Assembly: GCA_001972305.1 (NCBI GenBank)
Contig: BDDD01005119.1
Coordinates: forward strand, 1-64,000
Length of the DNA: 64,000 nucleotides
From: Cephalotus follicularis
Lineage: Eukaryota > Streptophyta > Magnoliopsida > Oxalidales > Cephalotaceae
Reading direction: 5' to 3'
The position numbers and the translations under genes are program-made. Shown here piece by piece: positions 33,409-45,587 of this stretch; within the stretch, counting starts at the first letter, position 1, and each line of letters starts with the position of its first letter. A model generated the notes under the pieces. It was not told where the DNA came from and did no database searches. It saw nothing but the letters and a program-made list of their open reading frames with translations.

Positions 33409-33791
33409 GGCCCTGGCTCTAATCCTGGCCCTCCATCTAATGAAGATCCAATGGTTAAGAAACCAACCGACATTCTAAGCGCGGGAAACGAAGCGGCAGA
33501 GGCGGGAAACGCTCTGCTCATGCCATGTGTTAAGTGTGCTTAATACGTTACTTAAGTGTAATTATGTGGGTTCATAGCACGAGGACCAACGGATGGGACA
33601 TGAGAAGACAAGGGGGCAGGATTGATCCTCTACCAAGACATACCCAACATTCTTCAAAAAATAATATAAGGCAGTCTTTGTCCTCGGCTGGTTCATGAGA
33701 AGAGGATTAATAGCAAGCTTTGCAAAGGTGTATTGACTGGGCCACGGCTCTCAACTCTGCTCCTTCTCCTCTGATCACGGTCAGAGAACAA

Positions 33792-33807
33792 GGACTAGGG
33801 GGGCATA
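33792..33807 (+). promoter_or_regulatory. Polypurine tract of Gypsy-1
   Basis: GGACTAGGGGGGCATA lies immediately before the 3' LTR; the same tract in reverse follows the Gypsy-2 LTR at 54177. Confidence 0.85.
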
Positions 33808-34753
33808 TGATATGGGAAAAATTAAGTTAAATAAAAAACAAACACGTGTCCTCATGCAAGCACTGCCAGGTGTCCAAGGGACTCAATAATTGATGAACTA
33901 AAGACAGAGGAAGTCTGTTAGCAAAAGAAACAGCAATATAAGGAGGACTCTTCCTCGGCATAAGTGCCGAGGACACACCCAATGGTTCCAGTACCAAGAT
34001 CAATTTCCTCAGCATAAGAGCCGAGGGTCAGTCCAGTAATCATCACACAAATTTTCATCCTCCTCGGCTTCAGGTCCGAGGACACCACTGAAGCATATTG
34101 CTGAAGACACCCTCGGCCACATAACAGGCCATCTATTTCAAGTGCAAATCTATAGAAGCAGAAGACTACATCCAAGGTGTAAGGGCTGAGGACTCCCTCA
34201 GCCCAGAGAATCTACCAGACATAGTTCCCCCTACAGTTTTGCAAACGGAGGACCTCAACCTTATCTATGGGATAAGGGGATTAACTTCAACAGATCTCAC
34301 GGGATCTACACTTATCCAAACAAGAAGATAAGATAGGGATAACCATCAATAAGGAAAGGAGATAATTAAGGAGACGATAAAGGAAAGAAGAGATAATTCA
34401 GGTGGAGATAAGGGAAATCCCGAGATCCTCGGAATTTCCTTAGGGGACAGTCATCAACTCCGAATTTCATGCTCAATCAGTTACAAAACATCACTATAAA
34501 TACAAGTTCAACGACTGAACAAAGGTCAGCAATTTTCACATTCAAGAGAACCTTATTTTCTCTGCACTTTGTCTAACTTGAGCATCGGAGTGTCCCCGGG
34601 AGAACAACCTCCTGGACTTCCACCATTTTTGTTACCTTGTGCAGGGATCCGAGATCAACATCTTCCTCAAGGCATTCATTGGCTAGTGTTTCTCTTAACA
34701 AATAAAAGTCCTCCACGTAGGATACTGTTGAGAGAAGGATTTCTGTATCAACA
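33808..34753 (+). mobile_element. 3' LTR of Gypsy-1
   Basis: 946 bp, about 99% identical to the 5' LTR. All nine substitutions counted are transitions; there are two 1-bp indels. It is followed by the target duplication GTTCT. Confidence 0.95.
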
Positions 34754-36930
34754 GTTCTCATTTTGTTTGAGTGTCTCTACAAGTCTCCATTCTTGTTTTT
34801 CATTCTTCTTCTTTGCAAGTTATGTAAAAAACATTATATATAAAAAAGCATTGTAATTCTAACAAAAGAGATTAAAGAAATCACTAGAGGTATAATGGTA
34901 ATATATATATATATATATATATATATCCTTTCGTTTCTTTTCTACTATTTAAACAAACATAAATTATTTATATTATTCATCAAAACAAAAAATAAACGGT
35001 TTCTCTTCTTATCATTTCTTTTATTTTATTTTCTTTAGGTATTTACCCTTACCCTTATATATATATTTTTCTTTTCTTTCTAAAACTTAAAAACGTAGTC
35101 TAAATAAAAACTACGCATGTATGCCCTCATTTCCTTTTTTATTTTATTTGTTCATTATATAGAAGCACTCTCCTCAATTTAGAAGCTATATATTTTCACT
35201 ACTAATAATGAGAATTTCGACTGTTTTGCAGGCTCTTGAACTTGAACTAGCCAAAAACAGAATTTTTGATATGTATGAATCAAGTTTTACATCGGCTAGC
35301 TATGGCTTCAGTTATGGACCTAACAACTTATAGAAGGACCCCCTCTAGCTACTTCAACCATCCAAAACCTAAATATTTATATAGCCAATGATTCAACAAC
35401 AGACTCCCCCAGGCCCCCTACCAAATTTGGTTACTCAATTCATTATCATGCATCCTGTGTCAATAGAAACTATTAAAGCAATCATCTACTTAATTAATAA
35501 TTATCCTGTTTGGTTGTTGTTAAGAAAGAAGTATATATCACAATTATGAAAATAATTTCCACGATTCAATGTGGAATTATTAAAGAGTACCAAAAGGCTG
35601 AAGAATCCATGTTTTTAAAAAAAAAGAAAAAAGAAGATAATAATAATAAAAAAGTTGTCGAAAAAAGAGAGGTTACAGTGTCCCTTAGCTAACATCGATG
35701 CCAAATATTGGTGGATAACGCACATGAACTTGTGTGATTGCAATTGGTTTCGATTCCTAGTAACTTCTTTAATTGTTTCATAGGAGCTCTCAAAAATTAG
35801 TATTGACCACAAATAAAAACAGCTTTAATTCGTAAAATCACTAAAAAGGTCACAAAAAGAGAGTTAAGTAAAAAATTGATGTGAATCAATTAAAGACAGT
35901 ATTTAGGGAACATCACACTGCACATAACAAAGCAGGTACTAAAAGATAGAATAACGATACTAATAGTGATTTTTTTTTTATAAAATATAATCGGCAGTAT
36001 AAGTGTCAATACATCATCGATGATTTTGAAATATTATCAATGATTTTTTTGATTTTTATTAAACAATCATAAATGATGTATTAATAGCTGAATTACTGTT
36101 AATATACTGTTAAAAAAACTACTTTCAACAATATTATTTAAGATAGATAGCAACAGATTATTAGTGAAGTCAAGTTGTTGATTAACAAAAGATACTCCAA
36201 TGCATGCGAAAGAGCTTTTCGTAAAGAAAAAGAGAAAGCGAAAGGAAGAGGAAAAAGATGAAAGCAGCCATAAGGATTGTCACCTGCAAATAAAAACTTT
36301 TGAAAGGCAGAATTAGCAGGCAAAGCCATTTAAGTAAGAGCTCATTCATTTCTATTGTCTCCCATTCTTGGACAATGGCCTAGTTCATACAAATACAATG
36401 AATGATTTGGCTGTAGAGTTGCCGGTGAGGATAACCTAGGACTCAGTGAAACAAAATCTGTATCTTGTCAGACGTCAAATTTGCATAATCATATTATCTT
36501 TATTAATTGTTTTGTGGATTAATAGATAATAATCAAATGGATGTATTTTTTTTTTTTTACGAATAAGTTAGTAAAATCTCATTTGTGACAATTGATCACA
36601 AATAATTTTTTTTCATTTTATATGTGACATCACCTGTTTGAATCTATAAATATGTTATTTATTTATTTATTTATTTGTTCATCATTTATAATTTGAATCA
36701 CTAAATCAATACCATAATCTTTCAATTACATTTAACACGTACAAATACAAAGATATCAAATGATTTTCGTAACCTTGAAACATTTTTTACTTATCTCATT
36801 ATTATACTATTGAATATTTTTATGTCTACATATACAAGTAAGTTATCATTTATTCATTCATTCAATTTTAATCTAACGACGTGTTTGAGTTCTACTATAT
36901 TAATAGAAGATAATTCTTTTCTCGCTGTAG
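34754..36930. other. Intergenic DNA with TA microsatellite and small inverted repeat
   Basis: A (TA)n run lies at about 34901-34926. At 35995-36109 CAGTATAAGTGTCAATACATCAT is roughly mirrored by ATGATGTATTAATAG...ATACTG, a MITE-like inverted repeat. A TTTA-type run lies near 36660. No gene was recognised. Confidence 0.55.
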
Positions 36931-37247
36931 TGTTATAAATTTAGACTGATTGACACGCACAAACTAATGCAGAAAATTAAAGCAACACAACAGAAATACG
37001 TGGTTCGGTCATAAGACATACGTCCACGGCGAGATCACTCCGATCTCAGGCGATTCCACTAAGATTGATAAACCGAGTACAAGCCAGTACTCTCAAAATA
37101 CTCAGTCACACCTCCCACACTCACCGTGTTTATATGCTTATTCTCAATACTAAGAACAAACTATGTTAAAACCCTAGTTGACATAGGGCTTAACATAAAA
37201 CATGGCCCAAAACCCAGGTCCACACTAATTTGACTCCAGTTTTAACA
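36931..37247 (-). mobile_element. 3' LTR of Copia-B
   Basis: 317 bp. It lacks a 27-bp block present in the other LTR, consistent with a deletion between the 12-bp direct repeats CATGGCCCAAAA. Confidence 0.9.
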
Positions 37248-37262
37248 ATCTCCCACTTGGAG
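37248..37262 (-). promoter_or_regulatory. Polypurine tract of Copia-B
   Basis: Minus strand reads CCAAGTGGGAGATTG directly before the LTR, the usual purine tract of Tnt1-like Copia elements. Confidence 0.8.
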
Positions 37263-37310
37263 TCAAAAATGGGTGCAACATCCCTGCACACTGGGATGTA
37301 AAAAATTCTA

Positions 37311-37937
37311 CTATGTAACACCAATAGAAGCTGAGCAAAAACTCAACTTCTCTTTGTCCACCACCTTTGTCAGCATATCTGCTACATTCTGAGAAGTGTG
37401 AATCTTCTCCAAGTTCACCAAACCTTCTTCCAATGCAGTACGAATAAAATGATATCTTCGCCTGATATGCTTCGTACGAGAATGAAATGCGGAGTTCTTA
37501 GCAAGATGCAGGGCACTCTGACTGTCCGTCCAAAGAGTTCCAACTTCCTGCTTTTGAGCCAAATCTTTAAGATACTCCTGTAACCATATGAACTCCTTAG
37601 TAGCTTCAGTGATGGCCACATACTCCGCTTCTGTGGTGGATAAGGCTACCACTGGCTGCAACTTGGACATCCAACTGACTGTTGTCCCACCAATGGTAAA
37701 AACAAAACCAGTGGTACTCTTACCACTATCCAAATCACTTGCCATGTCTGCATCAACAAAACCCTGCAAACAAGAACTAGACTTCCCAAAGTTCAAGCAA
37801 TACCTGGAAGTTCCCTTCAAGTATCTGAGCAACCATTTCACTGCTTCACAATGATTCTTCCCTGGATTACTCATGTACCTACTAACCACTCCCACTGCTT
37901 GAGCAATGTCTGGTATTGTGCAAACCATAACATACAT
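37311..37937 (-). pseudogene. Copia-B RNase H
   Basis: 208-aa open frame covering the end of RT and RNase H: LMYVMVCTIPDIAQAVGV region, GFVDADMASDLD, TEAEYVAITEA, LWTDSQSALHLAKN, TKHIRRRYHFIR and a VADMLTKVVDKEK tail. The frame reads to a stop at 37311. It is separated by a stop (near 37953) from the RT upstream. Confidence 0.9.
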
Positions 37938-38804
37938 TAAGCTACCAATAACTCAAGCATAAGGTACTCTCTCCATACTCTTCTGCTCTTCCGCTGTTTT
38001 AGGACCATCATCCTTGGTCAACCTGAAGTGCCTAGCAAGAGGTTGAGATACCGGTTTAGCATCCTGCATGTTGAACCTCTTAAGTATCTTCTTAACATAG
38101 TCCTGCTAAGTCAACTTAAGTGTACAATTCTTCCTGTCCCTAAAGATCTTCATACCAAGTATCTCTCTGGCTTCACCAAGATCTTTCATCTCAAGTGCCT
38201 CTGCTAAATCCTTCTTCAATCTCCTGATATCCTCCATGCTTGTACCAGCAACTAACATATCATCAACATATAACAGAAGAATCAAGAAATTATCTTCCGA
38301 TGTCTTCCTGAAATATACACAGTGATCACTCTCGCATCTACTGAACTGATGTCTCACCATGAAGCTGTCAAAATTTAAATACCACTGCCTAGGAGCCAGT
38401 TTCAACCCGTACAAGCTCTTCTTCAATCTGCATACTAGATTCTTCTTCGCACTGACTTCAAAACCCTCAGGCAGCTGCATGTAAATCTCTTCATCCAAAT
38501 CACCATGAAGAAAAGCTGTCTTCACATCTAGTTGTTCTAGATATAGATCCTTCATAGCCACAATGCTCATCACAGCTCTGATCGAAGTCATCTTCACAAC
38601 TGGCGAAAAAATCTCATCATAATCAATGCCATTCTTCTGTGCAAACCCTTTTACAACAAGTCTAGCCTTGTACCTCTGTCTACCATCAGCTTCATTCTTG
38701 ATTCTGTAGACCCATTTGCTCTAAAGAGGTTTTCACCCATCTGGAAGTTTAACTAACTCCCAAGTCTGATTCTTAGTCAAGGAGTCCATCTCCTCCTTCA
38801 TTGC
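37938..38804 (-). pseudogene. Copia-B reverse transcriptase
   Basis: The open core at 38106-38597 has LDVKTAFLHGDLDEEIYMQ, SLYGLKLAPRQWY and the active site LLLYVDDMLVAG. Stops at about 38106 and in the upstream RT start (38715-38810) break the polyprotein. Except for these breaks the catalytic motifs are intact. Confidence 0.9.
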
Positions 38805-40121
38805 CTACTCCCACTCAATCCGAGTATCTACCTCTAGTGCCTCATCTAGAGTCTCAGGCTCACTAGCATCAGTATATAGAATATGATTCAAAACGGGAGA
38901 ATATCTCTCTGGAGCTCGTCTCTCTCTGATGCTTCTCCTCAAATGTGAAGATGGTATAGCAACCTCAGGCTCATCTCCCTGAACTGACTCTAGAGCAGCT
39001 TCATCATTCACTTGGACATTCTCTTTTATCGCCGGAGTACCTCTCAAATCTAACTTAACCTGCTCAGATTTCTCTACACCATCAGAACTGGGAGCATATC
39101 TGTTTTTGTATAACTTCAGCTCATTGAAGACTACATCTCTGCTCCTAACAACCTTCTTAGCAGCACTATCCCAAAGACGGAAACCATACCCATTCTCATC
39201 GTAGCCAAGAAAATAACATTTCCTTGATTTGGGATCAAGCTTTCCCCTGCACTCACTATCAACATGCACAAAATCTTCACAGCCAAATACTCTCAAATAG
39301 TTGTAGTTCACTGGTTTACCTGTCCAAGCTTCCTCTAGAACTCCACTGTCTAGTGCTGTAGAGGGACTACGGTTAATGAGATACACCGCAGTAGAAACAG
39401 CTTCTGCCCAACAGAACAATGGTAACCCTGCATGCAATCTCATAGCTCTGGCACGCTCCATAATTTTTCTGTTTATCCTCTCCGCAACTCCATTCTCCTG
39501 GGGCGTCCTGGGAGGAGTTTTGATTCTCCTGATCCCAGCTTTCTTGCAGAACTGCTCAAACTCACCACTGCAGTATTCACCTTTATTGTCTGACTTCAGA
39601 CACTTCAATTTCTTTCCAGTCTCATTTTCAACCGAAACTTTCCACATTCTGAATGTACTAAACACATCTAACTTGTTTCTGATTGTGTAGATCCAAGTCT
39701 TACTCGTAGCATCATCTATGAAGGTGACGTAATAATGTGCTCCACCCATCGAGGCAATATTTGTTGGTCCCCATACATCTGTATGCACTAGCTCAAGCTT
39801 CTCTTGCTTTCTTTCTGGACCAACCTTCAGAAATCTCACCCGCTTCTGTTTGTCGAGTACACAGCTCTCACAAAACTCATGATTAATCTCCTTTAGCTCT
39901 GGCAACGCTTTCCGTGAATGTAGAATCTTCATTCCTATTTCACTCATATGCCCCAGCCTCAAATGCCATATTCTGGAGTCAATCTGTGCTGTGTAGTTCA
40001 CCGAAGCATAACTCAAATCAGTAAGCAGATACAATGTACCAACCTGCTTTCCTCTAGCTATTCTGAACCTTCCATGAGTAATCTCCAAAAATAGTCTTGT
40101 ACCCCTCATTATCAAGCGCAC
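38805..40121 (-). pseudogene. Copia-B pre-integrase and integrase
   Basis: 438-aa open frame; coding proper begins near RIARGKQVGTLYLL after a frameshift (about 40075). Pre-integrase WHLRLGHMSEIGM and CESCVLDKQ, then integrase core with Asp in TDVWGP, LKSDNKGEY and the Glu in GVAERINRK; then RVFGCEDFVHV and FLGYDENGYGF. All three catalytic acidic residues are present. Confidence 0.9.
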
Positions 40122-41190
40122 TAGTTGATACGAGGTTTCTTCTCAACTCCGGAATATATCTGACACCATTCAGAGTCCACTTCGTTCCATTTGGTAGCCG
40201 CAAAATGACCTTACCCATTCCTGCAACTGGACTGGGATGATTATCACCCAACAACACTTCACCAAAATCTCCACTTGTGTACTCATAGAAGAAATCTCTC
40301 TGGGATGTAGAATAAAATGATGCTCCAGAATCAATCACCCAATGCTTACTGATTGTAGCACAAACTGTAGCCACCAGAGACTCTCTCACATCTTCACCGA
40401 CTATATTTGCTTCTGCTGGTCTATTCTCAGAACCTGGCTTACCATTCTTCGCCCAACAGTCCTTCTTCAAGTGCCCTATTTTACCACAGTACCAGCACTC
40501 TATCTTCTTCTCAGGACCTCTACTCTGAGACCTCCCTCTGGACTTCTTTATTTCTTTGCTTCTTCCTCTTTGCCTGCTTTGCCGTTTACCCTTGTTCTGT
40601 GCATTCAGAGCAAGACCTGCTGATGAAATCTCCCCCGAGTTCTTCCTCCTGGTCACCTCACTCAAGATCTTAGCAGTAACATCCTTAAACCTCAATTTTT
40701 CTGTGCGAGGAACTGAATTGCTCACAGCTGTCACAAGAGGATCCCAATCCTCCGGCAATGAACAAAGAAAAGCAAGTGCAACTAACTCATCATCAAACTC
40801 TATCTGAACCAACGCGAGTTGTGTAATCACAGTATTAAAGTCATTTAAGTGATTATGCATGGTAGTCGCTGCAGAGTACTTCATACTGAACAATTTCTTC
40901 ATAAGATATACCTTGTTCGTAGCAGAGGGAGTTTCACACAACCTAGATAGTGCATCTATAAATCCCTTTGTCGTAGTCTCCTTTCTGACATTGGATATCA
41001 CTGAATTCGCCACAGTCAGCCTGACTACTCCTAGAGCTTTTCTGTCAAGCAAATCCCAATCTTCATCAGTCATTTTCTCCGGCTTCTTTTTCTTCCCTTG
41101 CAGAGCTAAATACAGATTATCCTCCTGATACAGGATATCCTCGATATTGTCTTTCCACAGTCCGAAATTATCACCTGAGAATTTTTCAAT
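40054..41190 (-). pseudogene. Copia-B gag and protease
   Basis: The open frame 40054-41073 holds UBN2-type gag (LMKKLFSMKYS, LNDFNTVITQL), a zinc knuckle CWYCGKIGHLKKDC and protease VIDSGASFYST. The frame extends upstream to about 41190 (ESTKIEKFSGDNFGLW) but no ATG precedes it; a poly-T/AG junction sits where the start would be. It ends by frameshift near 40075. Confidence 0.88.
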
Positions 41191-41862
41191 TTTTGTTGAC
41201 TCCTCAATAGCTCCTAAAAAAAAAACTGATTACTTTCAATTTTTTTTACTGTTTATGTCTGATTACTTTTATTTTATTTTATTTTTTAAAACTGCTGACG
41301 TCACCTAAACCAGTTGCAACATACCAGGCCGCACCGACCTTCTTCTCCGGTAACCCTGCAACTTCCGAACACCGTCAACCACCGCTGATATCCAGTCAAC
41401 GTCACCCGAAAAATCTCGCGTTCTCCTTCCTGGCGAGCACCACCAGATCGCGTCTCACGATCCACAACCATATCGACACCAGTTCTCTTGAACGATGGCG
41501 TACCTCGAGTTCGTTGAAGACCTCCACTGCCGACCAAAACAGAAACCACAAACCAGGAATCTGCACCTTCCTTCAGACCACCGTGAGTGAGCAAACCAGA
41601 TCACGCTTCACAGATCTGCAACTGCCGACAACCACAGACCTCAGATCTTCTTGTTCGATCTGCCACTGATAAGTAGAAAGCCAGACCCAATAGTCCAATC
41701 TCTTTCAATGTATTCGAGAGCTCCGCACCTGCACAATAACCCGATTGACCAAAGCACAGATGGACAACACCTTCAATCCAAAGAGCCGATTCGAAAAATT
41801 ACACAGTGAAATCCAAAATCTTGGACCTTTTGTCTGCCAATCAAAAATTGCCACTCATCCTA
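41191..41862. other. Leader of Copia-B between primer site and gag
   Basis: About 670 bp between the primer-binding site and gag, which is long for Copia. It contains T-runs near gag and no convincing frame. Confidence 0.6.
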
Positions 41863-41876
41863 GCTCTGATACCAAT
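41863..41876 (-). promoter_or_regulatory. Primer-binding site of Copia-B
   Basis: Minus strand reads ATTGGTATCAGAGC directly after the LTR, complementary to the initiator Met-tRNA 3' end. Confidence 0.9.
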
Positions 41877-42220
41877 TGTTATAAATTTAGACTGATTGAC
41901 ACACACAAACTAGTGCAGAAAATTAAAGCAACACAAGAGAAATACGTGGTTCGGTCATAAAATCTACATCCACGGTGAGATCACTCCGATCTCAGGCGAT
42001 TCCACTAAGATTGATAAACCGAGTACAAGCCAACACTCTCACAATACTCAGTCACACCTCCCACACTCACTGTGTTTGTATGCTTATTCTCACTACTAAG
42101 AACAAACTATGTTAAAACCCTAGTTAACATAGGGCTTAACATAAAACATGGCCCAAAAGACCACTACCCATCCCATGGCCCAAAACCCAGGTCCACACTA
42201 ATTTGACTCCAGTTTTAACA
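41877..42220 (-). mobile_element. 5' LTR of Copia-B
   Basis: 344 bp; carries two copies of CATGGCCCAAAA around a 27-bp block that the other LTR lacks. Confidence 0.9.
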
Positions 42221-42989
42221 TGTAGTAGTAGTGGTAAACTAATGACAGTAGTAGTTGCAGACTAATGTCAAATTTGCAAGCAAAAACATCTATTATTATG
42301 TCATATCTATTTTCAACTTGACAAATTTAACAAGTTTATCAAGCACATAACGCTTAGGTTTTGTAATTGTTTTTTCTTTCTTGATAAATATTGCAGATTT
42401 TATTGAATTATCTTAATTATACTCTATTTACATCACACATTCTATCAATCTTTATATTTCTCTAATGATATCCTCACCAGTATACATTGAAAGATGATCA
42501 AAATGTTGAGCCAATTAGTAAAAAAAATTGCAACCTTGATGCATTTTTCAGAGGCATGAACAATTATAAAACATTAATTGAATCACTTCAATTAATTTGA
42601 GTATCAGTAATAGTTAATTTAAGCATCATTAATCATTAATTTGGGCATGTAGCAATCAATTTTTGTTTATTTAATTGAGTGAATAGTTGTGGAGGGAAGA
42701 TTATGTAAAGGAGAAAAAAATGATAGAATAAAAACATGAGAACGTAATAGGTGAGTGTTTGAATATGAGTAACTGTCATGACAATTGATTTTAAACGTGA
42801 GATTAGTGATGTTAAATGACTTATATCTTGACAATATTTTCTTCTTTCTTATACTAGCTTTAAGGTTTTTTATATATATGTTTAATATATGTGTTTTTTT
42901 AAAAGAACTTGAAAAGACCCCGAATGAGGTCATTCTATTTATACTTTATATATAGTATAGATTAGTCATATGGGCACATACGGTGCATA
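42221..42989. other. Intergenic DNA, nothing recognised
   Basis: AT-rich, with repeated ATTAATTTGAGTATCA / TTTAAGCATCATTAAT phrases near 42590-42650. No supported frame. Confidence 0.5.
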
Positions 42990-43535
42990 TGCAATCTACA
43001 AGTTCATGCTTGTGGTGCTTCACAACGTTTATGATAAGGAACATGTATTTAGATACAATATCGAATTTGACCATGTTTATGGATTCGCTATTCAAGACTT
43101 GTAGCAAAACCGACCAGTCTAAGACCCAAAAAGCCTTCTCAATGGGAACTTCCACTACTTCCTGTGAGAGCAGATTGAGATCATAGTCCTATCCAGGCTT
43201 TGAGCTCAATGAGCTTGAACCTCGAACCATATTGGATTGGATGACCCCGGCTAAGCCCGGGAAACCGTTTACCACCCACTCATCCCAACAATCAAAATGA
43301 AGGCCCTTGGCTTGAAGGACAATTAGAAGAATAAGTAGAATCAGTTTGATTCTTCTAATATGTCTTGTTGTCTATCTCGTAAATCTATAATCATATCAAG
43401 AATATGTTTGTTAGGGCTCAAAAAAATTAATCAAATTCAGCACTAAACCAAAGTGAGTAAAATTGATGTATTTGTGTATCTTTGATTGGCACTATGAAGC
43501 ATGATAGTTCATATATTTAACCGATGATCGCTGTT
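42990..43535 (+). repeat. Dispersed repeat of unknown class, copy 1
   Basis: About 85% identical by eye to 51484-52008. It has coding-like texture: one frame reads YDKEHVFRYN, DHVYGFAIQDL, then a stop, then DPKSLLNGNFHYF. Stops and shifts occur in both copies, so it may be a fragment of an old gene or transposon protein that I do not recognise. Confidence 0.7.
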
Positions 43536-44505
43536 TATAAATGAAAAATCATCAGAGTGTTATGAAAAGTACATCATAAGACGTTACAATAATTCAAAGG
43601 ACTGAGTAACGTGCCTTGAGATATATGTGGCGCCATCATATTATGAGCTTTACAAATGAGCCATGAATGAACTTCTTGGAGCACCATGATGCCTCCTACG
43701 AAAAATATCTGCATCTATTGGAATACCAATTCCCGCTTTGAGGGAAACGTTAATCCCATATTTTATTGGAATACCAATTCTTACCTTGAGAGGGACGTTA
43801 ATCCCATATTTTATTGGAATATATATTCTTTCTACGAAGGGGAGTCAATATTAACCATTTTAAATCCTTCAAATCCTTTCCTTTCAATTTTAGGTTAAAA
43901 CCTCCCAATTATAGCATATAAACCCTAACATTCAATTCAATCAATTTCAATCCATAATAACACAACATACATGTGCATATATGTGTAATCATAAGCATAT
44001 TTAGATAAAGAAGGTTTCTATCAAAGATTGAAGTTTGAATCTTGATCCTAGGTTGAGAAAAGTGAGAAAAAACTCAAGTTCTTGGTCTATGGAGCTTCAA
44101 TCTAATGTTAATCCATGTTTTGATCAATCAACAACCCATTCCCTATGATTCTTGGTCCAAATCAGTAGCCAAATGGTGTTTTTGGGGAAGTTTGGTAGAG
44201 AGAGGGGGAGAGAGGCGAGTGAGAGAAAGAGAATAGAGAGAAATGAGAGTTTATGTTGTTTTGGGTTCTATTTATAGGTCTCTCACTAATATCTACCACA
44301 TGCATAATCAATATCGTAAATGGACATACAGTCAAACCATATGAGTATTGAAAATACCTCCATACCATCCATAACCATATGCACAATAATCATGCATATT
44401 ATTCGTAAACCATGCCATATGATACAAATTATGCTAAAGCAAGTAGGGGCTGTTTCGGGATGTTACATTGTCCCCTCATTAAAAGAATCTGGTCTCTAGA
44501 TTCAC
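43536..44505. other. Intergenic DNA with tandem repeat and possible LTR end
   Basis: Holds the 48-bp tandem repeat described separately. GCTGTTTCGGGATGTTACA ends at about 44467; its reverse (TGTAACATCCCG) is a common Gypsy LTR start, so a minus-strand LTR remnant may end here, but its other end was not found. Confidence 0.4.
43717..43845. repeat. 48-bp tandem repeat, about 2.7 copies
   Basis: 43717-43764, 43765-43812 and a partial diverged third copy from 43813. Each starts ATTGGAATACCAATTC and contains GACGTTAATCCCATATTTT or AACGTTAATCCC. Confidence 0.85.
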
Positions 44506-45587
44506 TGAAGGGAATGTATGGCAACCTTAAATAACAATGTTGTATGCGGAAAATACAACTTATGACAATGAATCTAAACAATCACACAACAAACAATTAA
44601 ACAATGATAAGTAAAGAGATAAGGGATAGAGAGTGTGCAAACAAATTTATAGTGGTTCGGTAAATCCGTGCCTACGTCCATTTTCTCAAGAATCCCTTGA
44701 GTTTCCATTAGAATCCACTAGCCACCTTTGATTTTCGGCTTACGGGTGCAAATCAAACAAACCACCTTACACTTGATTTTGGGTTCCGGGTGCAAATAAA
44801 TAAACACCTTACAAGGGTTCACTCCCCTCAAATACAAACAATGATAAAAGTGATTTGTGTTGTGTTTTCAATAACCTCTCAAAGGTTGGATATGAAAGTT
44901 ATAGCTAGTTACAAGCTTTGAATATGATTTGAAAGATGTAGAATTGCTCTTGAGTTGCTTGGAAGAAATGTGTATTGTCTTAATATCCACACCTTGCAAT
45001 GATACCCCATTCTTCCTTTTATAGACATGCTCCAACGGATCTATTTTTAGGCAATCAGATCAAATCCAGTCGACTGGATTTTCCTTGCAGTCGGCTGGGC
45101 AAAATGTTGTGCATTTGTAATTATAGCCGTTGGAGAGAGGCAGTCGGTTGGATGGACTGGGCAGTCGACTGGATGCCTTGGCAGTCGACTGATGCTCTGT
45201 TCCAGTCGGCTGTCTGAGCTGAAAATTGGATTTCCAAAGCTACTGGTTGAATTGTGCACCTCTTGGCAGTCGACTGGGAAGCCTTGGCAGTCGACTGGAT
45301 TGTCACAGCAGTCGACTGGATGTCTGAGGTAGTCGGCTGGCTGGAGTGCAAGTTCCAGGTCTGGGTTTATTTGAAGGTCCAGTCGGCTGTTCATCCTTGG
45401 GCAGTCGGCTGGATTGCCTGTATCTGCAATTTATACCTTTGCAACACTTTCAACATGCAACCAAGTGAGTATATCAATTTGTATGATATCAAAACATGCA
45501 TATAAGTGTTTCTTGATTATTACTTTGTTTGTTAATCATCGAAACATAATATTTAAACATAATTAAAGGGGTGGCAAATAGTCAACA
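44506..45587 (-). mobile_element. 3' LTR of Copia-D with CAGTCGACTG array
   Basis: 1082 bp, TGAAGGGAATG to AATAGTCAACA on the plus strand (so TGTTGACTATT is its 5' end). It contains about eleven copies of CAGTCGACTGG or the variant CAGTCGGCTGG at 45060-45415, in the U3 part. A purine tract follows immediately. Confidence 0.85.

Larger units (their letters stand above)
24430..34753 (+). mobile_element. Complete Ty3/Gypsy element, Tat lineage (Gypsy-1)
   Basis: 10,324 bp with equal-length 946-bp LTRs and a perfect 5-bp target duplication (GTTCT at 24425-24429 and 34754-34758). Between the LTRs lie a primer-binding site, gag, protease, RT, RNase H, a second archaeal-type RNase H, integrase, a spacer, an antisense ORF and a polypurine tract. 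The second RNase H and the antisense ORF point to the Tat lineage. The LTRs differ by 9 substitutions and two 1-bp indels as counted by eye, so insertion is recent. Gag has a stop and a frameshift, and integrase a stop, so this copy cannot make its own full protein. Confidence 0.95.
36931..42220 (-). mobile_element. Complete Ty1/Copia element (Copia-B)
   Basis: LTRs 36931-37247 (317 bp) and 41877-42220 (344 bp), TGTTATAAATT to TTTTAACA, with a perfect 5-bp target duplication TGTAG at 36926-36930 and 42221-42225. Internal coding on the minus strand is gag, protease, integrase, RT, RNase H. The primer-binding site and purine tract are present. It has frameshifts and stops and several percent LTR divergence, so it is older than Gypsy-1. 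The sequence is Tnt1-like (Tork group) by memory. Confidence 0.95.
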
